From positions 992,001 to 1,056,000 of the forward strand of contig CP060221.1 of assembly GCA_023898405.1 (NCBI GenBank): 64,000 nucleotides of DNA, given 5' to 3'. Made by a program: the position numbers and the translations under genes. Source of the stretch: Myxococcales bacterium (lineage in GTDB: Bacteria > Myxococcota > UBA727 > JABDBI01). The notes beneath the pieces are model-generated. The model saw only the letters and a program-made list of their open reading frames with translations. It was not told where the DNA came from and ran no database searches. This document shows, piece after piece, positions 35,504 to 44,641 of this stretch. Position 1 is the stretch's first letter. Every line of letters begins with the position of its first letter.

Positions 35504-35504
35504 T

Positions 35505-36290
35505 ATGCTTTCACCACTTCCGCTCGTCACTAAATCTGGATACCACTTACCGGGAGATGGCCCTCAGGTTCTTTTTTTTCACGGATTGACAGGCTCGCCC
35601 TACGACTTGAGGCCTTTGGCTCAATCGCTCAATCAACGTGGGTTTCAGGTGAGCGTACCGCTTTTAAAAGGGCACGGCACAAAAATTTCAGACCTCGACT
35701 CAGTCACAGCCGATGATTGGCTAAAACAAGCCCAGGACTGTTTATCACAACTCGATCAAAATCGCAGTATCATCCTTGGTGGGCTATCTATGGGCGCTTT
35801 ACTCGCATTGGTACTCAGCAAAAAATCACAAAAAAAAATTGACAGTTTGCTCTTGCTTTCCTGTGCACTGCGGCTCGAACTTTCAGCTGAGCTTACCATT
35901 TCGCTTGCACATATTGGACTGCTTCCAAAAAATAGTCACTTCAAAAAATTATCGGGAGGAAGCGACATAGCTGACCCTGAAGCTAAAAAAAAATGTCCTT
36001 CCTATAGAGAAATGTCGTTATTTGGCATGATGCAACTCGATGACTTAAGACTGCAAGCCCTCAATGCTCTTCCTAAAATTTTATCACCCATGTTCGTGGC
36101 TTTTGGAGAACAAGATAGCGCAATCGATACTCGTGGCTCATGGCAGTTATTGCTAGAAAAAAGTAACACCTCGCTTTTTTGTAAATTTTATTCTCGCTCA
36201 AAGCATATTGTCAGTTTGGATTTTGATCGGGATAAACTTTGTGATGATGTCATTCGTTTTCTTAACCAAAAAATAGGAAATCCATCATGA
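35505..36290 (+). CDS. Alpha/beta-hydrolase, carboxylesterase or monoacylglycerol lipase-like
   Basis: A 261-aa cytosolic hydrolase resembling the small Bacillus-type carboxylesterases. It has FFHGLTGSPYDL for the oxyanion hole, the nucleophile motif GLSMG (Ser at about 96) and a terminal SKHIVSLD with the catalytic His. An acid in FGEQDSAID completes the triad. Substrate unknown. It overlaps rpe by four bases (ATGA) and follows DUF2203 with a one-base gap. Confidence 0.85.
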   Translation: MLSPLPLVTKSGYHLPGDGPQVLFFHGLTGSPYDLRPLAQSLNQRGFQVSVPLLKGHGTKISDLDSVTADDWLKQAQDCLSQLDQNRSIILGGLSMGALLALVLSKKSQKKIDSLLLLSCALRLELSAELTISLAHIGLLPKNSHFKKLSGGSDIADPEAKKKCPSYREMSLFGMMQLDDLRLQALNALPKILSPMFVAFGEQDSAIDTRGSWQLLLEKSNTSLFCKFYSRSKHIVSLDFDRDKLCDDVIRFLNQKIGNPS

Positions 36291-36937
36291 CTCAAGTGGC
36301 AACATCAATTTTATCTGCTGATTTTTTAATTTTAGGACAAGAGATTGATGCCATTTGCAGTGCAAGAACAGATTTTGTTCACATAGATGTAATGGATGGC
36401 AGCTTTGTTCCCAATATCACTATGGGCCCCTTGGTTGTAAGTGCGGTAAAAAAAATTACTCAAAAAACTTTGGATGTTCATCTCATGATCGATAATCCTC
36501 AATACCATATTGATGCTTTTGCTGATGCAGGAGCAGATTATATCACTGTTCACCAGGAAAACTGCACCCACCTAGAAAGAACCATCAAGCATATTAAGTC
36601 AAAAAATATCAAAGTGGGTGTCGCTCTTAACCCAAGTACTCACGAAAGCACACTGGAATATGTCATTGATCAATTGGATCTTGTGCTTATTATGTCGGTC
36701 AATCCAGGTTTTGCGGCTCAAAGTTTTTTGCCAACTGTTGTTCCCAAAATAACTCGTGTAAAAAAAATGCTTACTCAGCACAACAATGACTCGTGCATAA
36801 TTTCAGTTGACGGCGGTATCAATGAAAAGACCGCACCGCTCTGTACAAAGGCAGGTGCCTCACTGTTGGTAGCAGGATCCTATATTTTCAATTCTTCCGA
36901 CTATGCCATGGCAATCGATTCGTTAAAACAATCCTAA
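36287..36937 (+). CDS. rpe: Ribulose-phosphate 3-epimerase
   Basis: Interconverts ribulose-5-phosphate and xylulose-5-phosphate in the pentose phosphate pathway. The 216-aa TIM barrel has SILSADFL, HIDVMDGSFVPNITMGP, DVHLMID, VNPGF and VDGGI, which carry the metal and catalytic acid residues. It is translationally coupled to the preceding esterase gene through an ATGA overlap. Confidence 0.96.
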   Translation: MTQVATSILSADFLILGQEIDAICSARTDFVHIDVMDGSFVPNITMGPLVVSAVKKITQKTLDVHLMIDNPQYHIDAFADAGADYITVHQENCTHLERTIKHIKSKNIKVGVALNPSTHESTLEYVIDQLDLVLIMSVNPGFAAQSFLPTVVPKITRVKKMLTQHNNDSCIISVDGGINEKTAPLCTKAGASLLVAGSYIFNSSDYAMAIDSLKQS

Positions 36938-37029
36938 AAAAATATTTTAAAAGACTGTAAGAGACTATTGTGCAGATATTTGCAAAATAGTTTCTAAACC
37001 TAAAGTTTGTACAACTATGGGAGCAATCA

Positions 37030-38532
37030 ATGACAACAGCAACTTTTGAACTGATGAAAACCCCCGCAAAAGAATTTGCACTCAAGGAGCATGGCCATTT
37101 TATTGGCGGTGAATGGTGCACTTCCAAAGAAAAAACTTTTGAGGTTTATGATCCAGCCTGCGCTCGGGCCTTCACCAAAGTATCTTTGGCAGGAAAGAGC
37201 GAGGTGGACAGTGCCGTTTTAGCTGCGCGCACTGCATTTGAATCTCCTGAATGGGCCCATATGCAATCATCAAGCCGAGCTCAGATCATGTGGCGCATCG
37301 CAGAGCTTATAGAACAGCATGGAGATATACTCGCAGAACTTGAGTCTTTGGATAATGGAAAACCCTTAAGTATTGCCCGTATTGCCGATGTAAACTTAGC
37401 TGCTGCTCATTTCAGATATTATGCTGGCTGGGCAGGAAAATTCAGCGGACGTGTGGTTGATATGTCGGTGCCCTTTCAAAAAAAGAATCTCTTTCACGCC
37501 TATACAGAACGTGAAGCGGTAGGTGTCGTTGCTCAGATCATTCCATGGAATTTTCCTTTATTGATGGCGGCATGGAAACTTGCACCAGCTTTAGCTGCTG
37601 GGTGTTGCGTAATACTAAAACCCGCAGAACAAACTCCTTTGAGCGCAAGCTATCTCGCTACCTTGCTCAATCAAGCAGGCCTTCCCAATGGTGTTGTCAA
37701 TATCGTTAACGGCGATGGAACAACCGGAGCACTGCTATCAGCACATAATGGCGTTGATAAAGTCGCTTTTACCGGATCCACTGAAGTAGGAAAATTAATC
37801 TTACAAGCAGCTCAATCAAACCTTAAAAAAGTATCGCTCGAGCTTGGCGGCAAATCACCCAATATTATCTTTGATGATTGCGATCTTGAACAAGCGATAA
37901 AAGGTGCTGCGCACGGTATTTTCTTCAATCATGGGCAATGCTGCTGTGCAGGATCACGTTTGTTTATACACGAAAAAATTTATGATCGTGCCCTTGAAGG
38001 CATTAGCAAAATAGCTCAAAGCATCAGGCTTGGCCCAGGTATGCACAAAGACACAATGATGGGTCCTTTGGTTTCAAAAGAACAACATGAACGGGTCACT
38101 GACTATATCAAAGCGGGCGTGGCAGCAGGGGCACAAGCAGTAGGCGGAGAAAGCAATCATGATCAAGGCTATTTTGTCGCTCCCACGGTTTTAAGTAAAA
38201 CTCACAAAGACATGTCAGTAGTCAAGGAAGAAATTTTTGGCCCTGTTGTATGCGCTTCTCCATTTGGCTCAGAAGAAGAAGTTATCCATGAAGCCAACGA
38301 TTCAATCTATGGGCTTGCTGCGGGCTTATGGACCAAAGATATTTCCAAGGCTCATCAAGTCAGCAAAAAATTGCGCACCGGAACAGTGTGGGTTAACTGC
38401 TACAATGTGTTTGATGCCAATTTACCCTTTGGCGGCTACAAACAATCGGGATGGGGAAGAGAAATGGGCGCTGAAGCGCTTGAACTTTATTCTGAAACCA
38501 AATCCATCTGCATTGATTTGGGTAAACGCTAA
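37030..38532 (+). CDS. NAD(P)-dependent aldehyde dehydrogenase
   Basis: A 500-aa member of the ALDH superfamily. Visible motifs are IIPWNFPL, the coenzyme loop FTGSTEVGK, the general base Glu in LELGGKSPNI and the nucleophile Cys in NHGQCCCAGSR. A cytosolic enzyme of the betaine/phenylacetaldehyde/class 1-2 group seems likely, but the substrate is not fixed by sequence inspection. It stands alone, with about 90 bases to rpe upstream. Confidence 0.9.
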   Translation: MTTATFELMKTPAKEFALKEHGHFIGGEWCTSKEKTFEVYDPACARAFTKVSLAGKSEVDSAVLAARTAFESPEWAHMQSSSRAQIMWRIAELIEQHGDILAELESLDNGKPLSIARIADVNLAAAHFRYYAGWAGKFSGRVVDMSVPFQKKNLFHAYTEREAVGVVAQIIPWNFPLLMAAWKLAPALAAGCCVILKPAEQTPLSASYLATLLNQAGLPNGVVNIVNGDGTTGALLSAHNGVDKVAFTGSTEVGKLILQAAQSNLKKVSLELGGKSPNIIFDDCDLEQAIKGAAHGIFFNHGQCCCAGSRLFIHEKIYDRALEGISKIAQSIRLGPGMHKDTMMGPLVSKEQHERVTDYIKAGVAAGAQAVGGESNHDQGYFVAPTVLSKTHKDMSVVKEEIFGPVVCASPFGSEEEVIHEANDSIYGLAAGLWTKDISKAHQVSKKLRTGTVWVNCYNVFDANLPFGGYKQSGWGREMGAEALELYSETKSICIDLGKR

Positions 38533-38540
38533 TTTTTATC

Positions 38541-38562
38541 GCTCGAGCCTCAAAGCTCGAGC
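38541..38562 (+). terminator. Candidate hairpin after aldehyde dehydrogenase gene
   Basis: Two copies of the self-complementary octamer GCTCGAGC, separated by CTCAAA, form an eight-base stem nine bases after the stop. No U-tract follows, so termination may need Rho or the hairpin may protect the 3' end. Confidence 0.45.
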
Positions 38563-38663
38563 ACTCAGCTTGTCATGAAAATCAAAATAGCGTTGTTAAG
38601 CCGTAGCAAAATATATACATTCGATTCAGCAGCTGTTTAGGAATTCTTTAAGCCAAGTTAAGA

Positions 38664-39707
38664 TCATTTCATAGGCTCATCTATACTTTGCTTCAGATGC
38701 ATGAGCATATTTTGGAACAAAGGTGTTTTTGTAAGTTCGTTGCCGCGCCTCACAAGATATTCAATATTTTTTCGCTTAACATTATCCATTGCACGAAAAT
38801 CTCGATGGACATCTATATCAACCCTAAAAAAATTCTGTTTGCCATCTTCATTGATTAACTTATGCAACATAGTATTATCAGCTTCGATATCGCCTATTTG
38901 AAAATGCTTTAAAATGGGCCCCACCCAGTTGATAAGACCTCTGCCATTTAGTTCTCGCTGCAATTCCTCTGCACCAATTTTCCCGGTTCCAAAAGAATAA
39001 ACTTCAATATCACGGCCTGGAAACATCCTGTGAGCATTGACATAGGCTATCAAAGCAGGATTATTTCGATAAAGTCCACCGTCAGCAACACCATGAAGCG
39101 TCCCCCAAGAAAACTCTACATTAGCCAAATCAAAATAAACCGGAGCAGCACTGGTAGCCTGTGCTACTTCCCTCATAAGACAATCTTTATCAAAAGGAAA
39201 TTCTTTGGCATCCGCAGAACTAAACTCAACCCCTGTCTCACCATCAACGTGATATCCGGTAATTATAACAGGGACAAGCGCCTGACTCATCATGGTGTCA
39301 CCCAACACTCTCTCAAGATGCTCTTTAAGAACTGCGCTTTGATATTTTGGTCCCCACAATCCAAATCCTGTCGATAATTTGTGAGACACCGTTGAGTGAA
39401 AAACTTCTCGCCCCATTTTTGTGTAAAATTCTAACAATGATCGAGCACTGTAGAAAGCTTTTCCTTGTTCATCACCAATACTGAGCGCCAAAGCAATCAG
39501 TCCACCTGTGGATGAGCCCACCATTACGTCAAAAATTTGGTTTATTGGTTTGCCTATTTCATCTTCAATTTCAGTAAGAGACATAACTTCAAGAATGCCT
39601 CTGATTCCACCACCATCTAGACTAAGAACACGAATTGGTCGCTCTGCCCAAGAATTGCTTCCAAAAATAATCGCGCAGCAAAAAAATATATTAAAAAATG
39701 CCCGCAT
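38664..39707 (-). CDS. Exported patatin-like phospholipase
   Basis: A 347-aa protein with a signal peptide (MRAFFNIFFCCAIIFGSNSWA) and a patatin domain. The oxyanion loop is DGGGIRG (31-37), the nucleophile is Ser at 66 in VGSSTGG, and the dyad Asp is in DGGLYRNNP (about 210). Patatins hydrolyse acyl chains of phospholipids; some act as secreted toxins on host membranes, as with ExoU and the Legionella family. The signal peptide suggests Sec export to the periplasm or outside. No secretion or immunity gene is adjacent. Confidence 0.88.
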   Translation of the reverse strand: MRAFFNIFFCCAIIFGSNSWAERPIRVLSLDGGGIRGILEVMSLTEIEDEIGKPINQIFDVMVGSSTGGLIALALSIGDEQGKAFYSARSLLEFYTKMGREVFHSTVSHKLSTGFGLWGPKYQSAVLKEHLERVLGDTMMSQALVPVIITGYHVDGETGVEFSSADAKEFPFDKDCLMREVAQATSAAPVYFDLANVEFSWGTLHGVADGGLYRNNPALIAYVNAHRMFPGRDIEVYSFGTGKIGAEELQRELNGRGLINWVGPILKHFQIGDIEADNTMLHKLINEDGKQNFFRVDIDVHRDFRAMDNVKRKNIEYLVRRGNELTKTPLFQNMLMHLKQSIDEPMK

Positions 39708-39889
39708 ACTCCCCCCATGATTCCAGTGCGTTTCATGGTTTTATCCTTTGTCGGTGATTTTGTTGGAAGAATATGGCATTTTATCTATAAAAAATAAGAA
39801 CTATTAAAACCCTTCTTGGATAACGCTATTGATGCTAGACAATTTCAATCAAAGTATCTTCCAGACCTTAACAATCGCTATCAATAATC

Positions 39890-39926
39890 TAAAAAAGCAC
39901 CACGGCCTTTTAACGCCAGGGTGCTT
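39890..39926 (-). terminator. Terminator of tRNA-Thr
   Basis: On the minus strand AAGCACC (39926-39920) pairs with GGTGCTT (39901-39895) around an inner GGC/GCC pairing, followed by TTTTTTAG. It lies about 17 bases after the mature tRNA-Thr end. Confidence 0.75.
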
Positions 39927-39943
39927 GGAGAACAAACAAATAA

Positions 39944-40019
<76 letters not shown>

Positions 40020-40117
40020 TTTTTGCTTGCAGACAATTATTAAGTAGGGCAGAATTGTCAAGGCGACACTTCAACTAAGCCAAACAGAGTTTGCATCAAG
40101 CGCAATCTAAGTAAAAC

Positions 40118-41374
40118 TTAGTTGTCTTGATTATCAACATAGGCCAAATATTTGCGCCCTTTTATAAAAAAGAAAAATTTTTCGATCGTATGCCAGGTGG
40201 CGGCTGCAATCATAAGGCAAAGAAAAATAATCAGCAAAAAATAACAGGGTAAAAAATATGATGAAAAGGCGCTGCGCAAAAAGAACCAGGAAAAACCTCC
40301 GGCTGTTAATGCGGCAATAATTAAAGTGTTAAAAATATAGATGCTGTATGAATATTTCCCAAGCAACCTAAGTAACTTACTATTTAACAATTTTATGAAT
40401 CTCTTGTTCTTTGGCATGGAGAGGGCAAGCATTAAAAGCCCGCTAAAAAATATACTGACGCCATGAAAACCAAAACTCTGTATGTGCGTGCGATATCCAG
40501 TAAAATTCATATCGAATGAACGAATAGATATCTGCTTATGCGCACAAAAAATACTAAAGACAAAAAGTGTCGCCCCCAACAACAGCAATAAAGTCCCAAT
40601 GAAAGGAGAGTAACTTTGAAATTTTTCCTTGCTGTAGGTATAAGCAAAAGCCAAGATGCTTCCCCACAAAATAGGCTCACCCCGAAATATTGATGAAACA
40701 TAAATATTTTCAGCGTAATCCACTGCAGCTTTAATATGAAAGATTTTGAGCGTGTAAATTAAAGCAATAAGCAGAATTATTCCCAACACAAAAATGCTTG
40801 AAAATTTTTCTTTGAAAATTTTTCTTAGGCACAAAAATAAAAATGGCATTAAAAAATAGAACTGCTCCTCAATCGCAAGACTCCAAAAATGCGCCAATTC
40901 TCCTTGAGGATATATACCATTTTCTCTCATAAAATTAGTTAGCTGAAACCACATCAACCACTGGTTTTCGACATAGCAGCTATACTTAGAGCCAACCATT
41001 TTTTCTATATCGATAAAATGAAGCGCAAAAAAATACGCCCCTAAGGACACTGCAAAAAGCGGATAGATACGCAGGAAGCGCCGAAAAAAGAAAATCAAAT
41101 AATTTTGTGAGGAGTTTACCTGCCTGATCACAATGCAGGTGATCAAAAAACCGGAAAGAACAAAAAATAAATCAACACCTATCCAACCAAACTTGCAGCA
41201 AAACCAAAAAGCATTTTCAAAGCTCGAAGCTGAATCAAAATAATTTGGAGTAATGAAAGGTCCGTTAATAAGTTCCACATGCCCAACAATAACCAAAAAT
41301 ATAGCCAGGCCTCTTAAACCATCGAGTTGGGACAGATGAGGCAATGAGCTCTCATTGCTCTTATGGCTTAACAT
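40118..41374 (-). CDS. Membrane acyltransferase, acyltransferase family 3 (OafA-like)
   Basis: A 418-aa polytopic membrane protein with about ten helices. The family features are QLDGLRGLAIFLVIVGH with the catalytic His near the N-terminus, GWIGVDLFFVLSGFLIT and a RRFLRIYPLF segment. Such enzymes transfer acetyl or other acyl groups to extracytoplasmic glycans or lipids, for example O-antigen or peptidoglycan. No SGNH domain is fused. The preceding gene on the same strand ends nine bases upstream, so the two are co-transcribed. Confidence 0.88.
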   Translation of the reverse strand: MLSHKSNESSLPHLSQLDGLRGLAIFLVIVGHVELINGPFITPNYFDSASSFENAFWFCCKFGWIGVDLFFVLSGFLITCIVIRQVNSSQNYLIFFFRRFLRIYPLFAVSLGAYFFALHFIDIEKMVGSKYSCYVENQWLMWFQLTNFMRENGIYPQGELAHFWSLAIEEQFYFLMPFLFLCLRKIFKEKFSSIFVLGIILLIALIYTLKIFHIKAAVDYAENIYVSSIFRGEPILWGSILAFAYTYSKEKFQSYSPFIGTLLLLLGATLFVFSIFCAHKQISIRSFDMNFTGYRTHIQSFGFHGVSIFFSGLLMLALSMPKNKRFIKLLNSKLLRLLGKYSYSIYIFNTLIIAALTAGGFSWFFLRSAFSSYFLPCYFLLIIFLCLMIAAATWHTIEKFFFFIKGRKYLAYVDNQDN

Positions 41375-41383
41375 GTTGATTCC

Positions 41384-42376
41384 CTAAAAATGCAAGAATT
41401 CTCGGGCAGGACTATCTGCTTTCCAAAAAAATGATTCTGTATAAAAATGGAGCGCGCTCAGCGCATGATAAATTGTCAAATCAAAAATAATATTTTGGCA
41501 AAAATACATAAGCCCACAGCCCAATAATGACGAAGCAAAAAACAAAGGGATTGGCTGATTTCTATGTATAAAGTCAAAAAATGATCCTGATTTTTTTACT
41601 TTCTTCTTATTGTAGGAATGCGCTCCATAAAAATACAGAGCGGAAAAATCATGAATAATCCTTGGACCCAACACGGCCAGACTAAAATAGTCCTGAGAAA
41701 ATAAGAAGCACGATACTAAAACCATGCATAGATTTCCCACTATCATTAATTTTCCTGAGAGAATGCCTGCTGATTCTCTTACTTGAAATAGTAAAATGGC
41801 AGACAGAACAATTGCAGGGATAGTAAAATAAAGGGAGTACTGCTCAAACAGATTTAGAAATGGTTTTAGATAACTGAAATAATTTGTATAAATCCTTGAG
41901 TAAATGCAAAGAAATAAACTAGAAGAAATAAACACTCCATAGCTTTTCCAAATTTTAAAAGTGAGATTTTCTTTTCTTTTCAAAAATATTTTGGTCATGG
42001 AAAATTGTTGACCGATCACATGCTTTACAGTCCAAATAAGCGCAAAAAGTGTAACAGCCTCTCTTAAGCCAGCTGAGTCAAAAGCCACCAAAATAAAAAC
42101 GGCAAAAATACCAAAAATTGCCAAATAAAGAAGTTTATCCTTAAAAAAAGAAAGATATTTTTTATCTGCAAGCAACAAAGAGCTACAAATTATATGTGGA
42201 AAATTAAGAAAAAGATTCAACCATAAAACAAATTCTAATGTCAGAGGAGACCTGGTCTTAAAATAACCAGAGAACACAACTAAATCAACAATCATCAACA
42301 CAGCAATTGGAATCAACACAAGATACAAAGAGTTAACAACATAAGGATTTATCCTTACTTCTTGTTCATGCAGCAT
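41384..42376 (-). CDS. His-rich polytopic membrane protein of unknown function
   Basis: A 330-aa protein with about nine membrane helices and no family I recognise. Histidines sit in or next to helices at regular positions: NFPHI, WTVKHVIGQQ, RIIHDFSALYFYGAHSY and HALSALHFYTESFFWK. This distribution resembles membrane metal-dependent oxygenases or desaturases, but the motifs do not match any of them exactly. It is the first gene of a pair with the acyltransferase, suggesting a joint role in envelope lipid or glycan modification (inference). Confidence 0.6.
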   Translation of the reverse strand: MLHEQEVRINPYVVNSLYLVLIPIAVLMIVDLVVFSGYFKTRSPLTLEFVLWLNLFLNFPHIICSSLLLADKKYLSFFKDKLLYLAIFGIFAVFILVAFDSAGLREAVTLFALIWTVKHVIGQQFSMTKIFLKRKENLTFKIWKSYGVFISSSLFLCIYSRIYTNYFSYLKPFLNLFEQYSLYFTIPAIVLSAILLFQVRESAGILSGKLMIVGNLCMVLVSCFLFSQDYFSLAVLGPRIIHDFSALYFYGAHSYNKKKVKKSGSFFDFIHRNQPIPLFFASSLLGCGLMYFCQNIIFDLTIYHALSALHFYTESFFWKADSPAREFLHF

Positions 42377-42496
42377 AAATTTTCCAAATAATTTCTACTA
42401 TTTCATTGAAATTAAAAAAATCTTATTTTCAACAAAACAATCACCATTAATACCAGACGTTTTATTTAAACAAATTAGGTACTTATTTCTTTATCA

Positions 42497-42571
42497 ATGA
42501 ATTATCAATACTGGAAAATTATGTTCATGCAACAGAGAAGTCCGAAAACTTGGCATGAATTTATCAGTTGA
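42497..42571 (+). other. Short Met-containing open frame in the metK leader
   Basis: A 24-codon frame (ATG at 42497, stop at 42571) with Met at positions 1, 9 and 11. Just downstream AGATTGC (42590-42596) can pair with GCAATCT (42630-42636). No ribosome-binding site is evident and no known SAM riboswitch consensus is seen. It may be chance. Confidence 0.2.
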
Positions 42572-42659
42572 ACGTCTTTTCCATCTGAGAGATTGCCTGC
42601 ATACTCCAAGACAAAGACTAAACTTGATAGCAATCTAAGCCCAAAGCGGAGTGCCACTC

Positions 42660-43823
42660 ATGATATCTCAAAGACCACATGTTTTTACTAGTGAATCTGT
42701 AACAGAAGGCCACCCAGATAAAATAGCAGACCAAATTTCTGATGCCATTTTGGATGCTATTCTATCTAAAGATCCTCAAGGCCGTGTTGCTATTGAGTGT
42801 CTCTTAAAAAGTAATCTTTGCATCATTGCTGGGGAAGTAAGTTCTCACGCTCAACTCAATTATGCTGCTATCGCTCGTGAAGTTATAAAAAATATTGGCT
42901 ATCGCGCCGAAAAACATGATTTTGACGCTCGGCTATGTACAATTCTCACAAGTATTGATGAACAATCAAAAGATATTGCGCTTGGTGTTGATGCGTCAGC
43001 TGATAAAGAGCAAGGTGCTGGCGATCAGGGCATGATGTTTGGCTATGCATGCGATGAAACGCCAGAGTTTATGCCTCTTTCAATCACCTATGCACATGCA
43101 CTCGCCCAGCAACTTGCCTCAGTACGCAAAAGAAATGTTGTTCCATTCTTGGGGCCCGACGGCAAAACCCAAGTAACCGTTGAATATGAACAGGGGCGTC
43201 CCAAGGGAATAAGCACTCTCGTAATTTCCTCCCAACATGATGAGGGTATTTCTCAGACCACAATAAAAGAAGCCATTATTGAAGAAGTGATCAAACCTAT
43301 CGTCAAAAAAGAGCATTTACTTCCTGACATTAAATTTCATATCAATCCAACCGGTGCCTTTGTTATCGGTGGTCCAGTAGGTGATAGTGGTCTTACCGGC
43401 AGAAAAATTATTGTTGATACTTATGGTGGCATGGGCCGACACGGCGGTGGAGCATTTTCTGGCAAAGATCCATCAAAAGTAGACCGTTCGGCAGCTTACC
43501 TTGCACGTTACATTGCAAAAAATGTTGTAGCAGCTGGCCTTGCTCGTCAATGCGAAGTACAACTGGCCTACGCCATTGGTGAAAGTAATCCGGTAAGCGT
43601 TATGCTCAATACTTTTGGCACGGCTGTTGTCGATGAGTCAAAGATCGAAGATGTCATCAAAACTTCCATTCCACTTAAGCCTGCTGGCCTTATCGAATAC
43701 CTTGATCTTAGAAAGCCGATCTATCAAAAAACTGCAACCTATGGCCATTTTGGGCGCAATGATATTGAGCTGAGTTGGGAGCAGATCAGTTTTGCACAAC
43801 AGCTGAAGCAAAAAGTACTTTAG
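42660..43823 (+). CDS. metK: S-adenosylmethionine synthetase
   Basis: Makes SAM from methionine and ATP. The 387-aa protein has FTSESVTEGHPDKIADQISD near the N-terminus (His at 18), GAGDQGMMFGYA, GPVGDSGLTGRK and the phosphate loop GGGAFSGKDPSKVDRSAAY. The frame opens at a GTG (42651), but that codon overlaps the GGAG Shine-Dalgarno; the ATG at 42660, eight bases after it, is the better start. It is monocistronic, with IS relics downstream. Confidence 0.97.
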   Translation: MISQRPHVFTSESVTEGHPDKIADQISDAILDAILSKDPQGRVAIECLLKSNLCIIAGEVSSHAQLNYAAIAREVIKNIGYRAEKHDFDARLCTILTSIDEQSKDIALGVDASADKEQGAGDQGMMFGYACDETPEFMPLSITYAHALAQQLASVRKRNVVPFLGPDGKTQVTVEYEQGRPKGISTLVISSQHDEGISQTTIKEAIIEEVIKPIVKKEHLLPDIKFHINPTGAFVIGGPVGDSGLTGRKIIVDTYGGMGRHGGGAFSGKDPSKVDRSAAYLARYIAKNVVAAGLARQCEVQLAYAIGESNPVSVMLNTFGTAVVDESKIEDVIKTSIPLKPAGLIEYLDLRKPIYQKTATYGHFGRNDIELSWEQISFAQQLKQKVL

Positions 43824-43866
43824 CAGACTATTTATTGATAATTTTCTGGCGACCTTCGAAGTCTTT

Positions 43867-43888
43867 TTTGGCACATACTGGTGCCAAA
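43867..43888 (+). terminator. Probable metK terminator
   Basis: An eight-base perfect stem TTTGGCAC/GTGCCAAA with loop ATACTG, about 45 bases after metK, followed by TCTATTTTAG. The U-tract is weak. Confidence 0.5.
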
Positions 43889-43933
43889 TCTATTTTAGAA
43901 GCCAAGCAAGAAAAAGCGATGCATACCCAATAA

Positions 43934-43951
43934 GAAGCTGTAAAAAAATAC
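43934..43951 (+). repeat. Possible solo end of the IS5-family element
   Basis: GAAGCTGTAAAAAAATAC resembles the IS end GAGGCTGTAAAAAAAATC at 14052, with two differences and one A fewer, and is likewise preceded by TAA. No matching second end or transposase was found nearby, so it may be a relic or chance. Confidence 0.35.
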
Positions 43952-44040
43952 AGAATCATGCACTAAGCCATTCCTCACGCGCTTTTTTTTTGAAGGATTA
44001 AGCAAAACTCAGGTATATTGAGTGTGTTTGCAGACATTTA

Positions 44041-44626
44041 AGAAAGGAATTCCCAGTTCTTATCTCATATTCTCGTTTTATCCAGTTAATACCGCGTCTT
44101 GTGATGCCAATGGCGAGCTTCTTAAAAGCAAGTTTTGGAAAGTGCAGTGGCATATCGATTATAGATTCAACGTCGATAAACGTATGCCATAAAAGTACAC
44201 TTAATCGCTAATGACCGAGGCGAACTTTTATCCATAAGACTAACAAAGGGCTATGTTGACGATTGCCAACCAGTGCCAAAAATGGTGAAGAATATCTTTG
44301 CGAAGTTATTTGGCGACAAGGGCTATCTTTCCAGCTCATTATCCGAAAAATTGCGTTCTAATGGTTTATACTTAATCACAAGCATTCGAAAAAATATGAA
44401 AAATAAACTCATGTCGTTGTTTAATAAAATCACACTTATAAAGCGATTTATTATAGAAACAATAAATGATAAATTAAAAAATGAATACCAGATTGAGCAT
44501 ACGCGACATCGTAGTCCAATAAACTTTTTGATAAATCTTTTAACTGACTTAACTTGCTGTCAGATGAGCCCTAAAAAGCCAGCGCTAAAAATGCCGTCAA
44601 ACCTGAACAATAACTTAATCGCTTAA
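44041..44626 (+). pseudogene. Decayed IS982-family transposase
   Basis: Three pieces of an IS982 transposase can be read. Bases 44041-44190 give KEFPVLISYSRF, then FGKCSGISIIDSTSINVC with the first catalytic Asp. The frame then jumps by one base and loses roughly 30-40 codons, the part that would join to the FKLHL region. From about 44190 it resumes as HLIANDRGELL, GYVDD and KLFGDKGYLS with the second Asp, and RKNMKNKLM with the Glu region in IIETINDKLKN. HTRHRSPINFL near the end is typical of the family. The deletion and frameshift mean no active enzyme. Confidence 0.85.
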
Positions 44627-44641
44627 GCAAACTTCAGGTTA

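Noticed and set aside
42377..42659. SAM riboswitch upstream of metK
   Set aside because: No match to SAM-I, SAM-II or SAM/SAH consensus elements was seen; only a short frame and a weak pairing remain.
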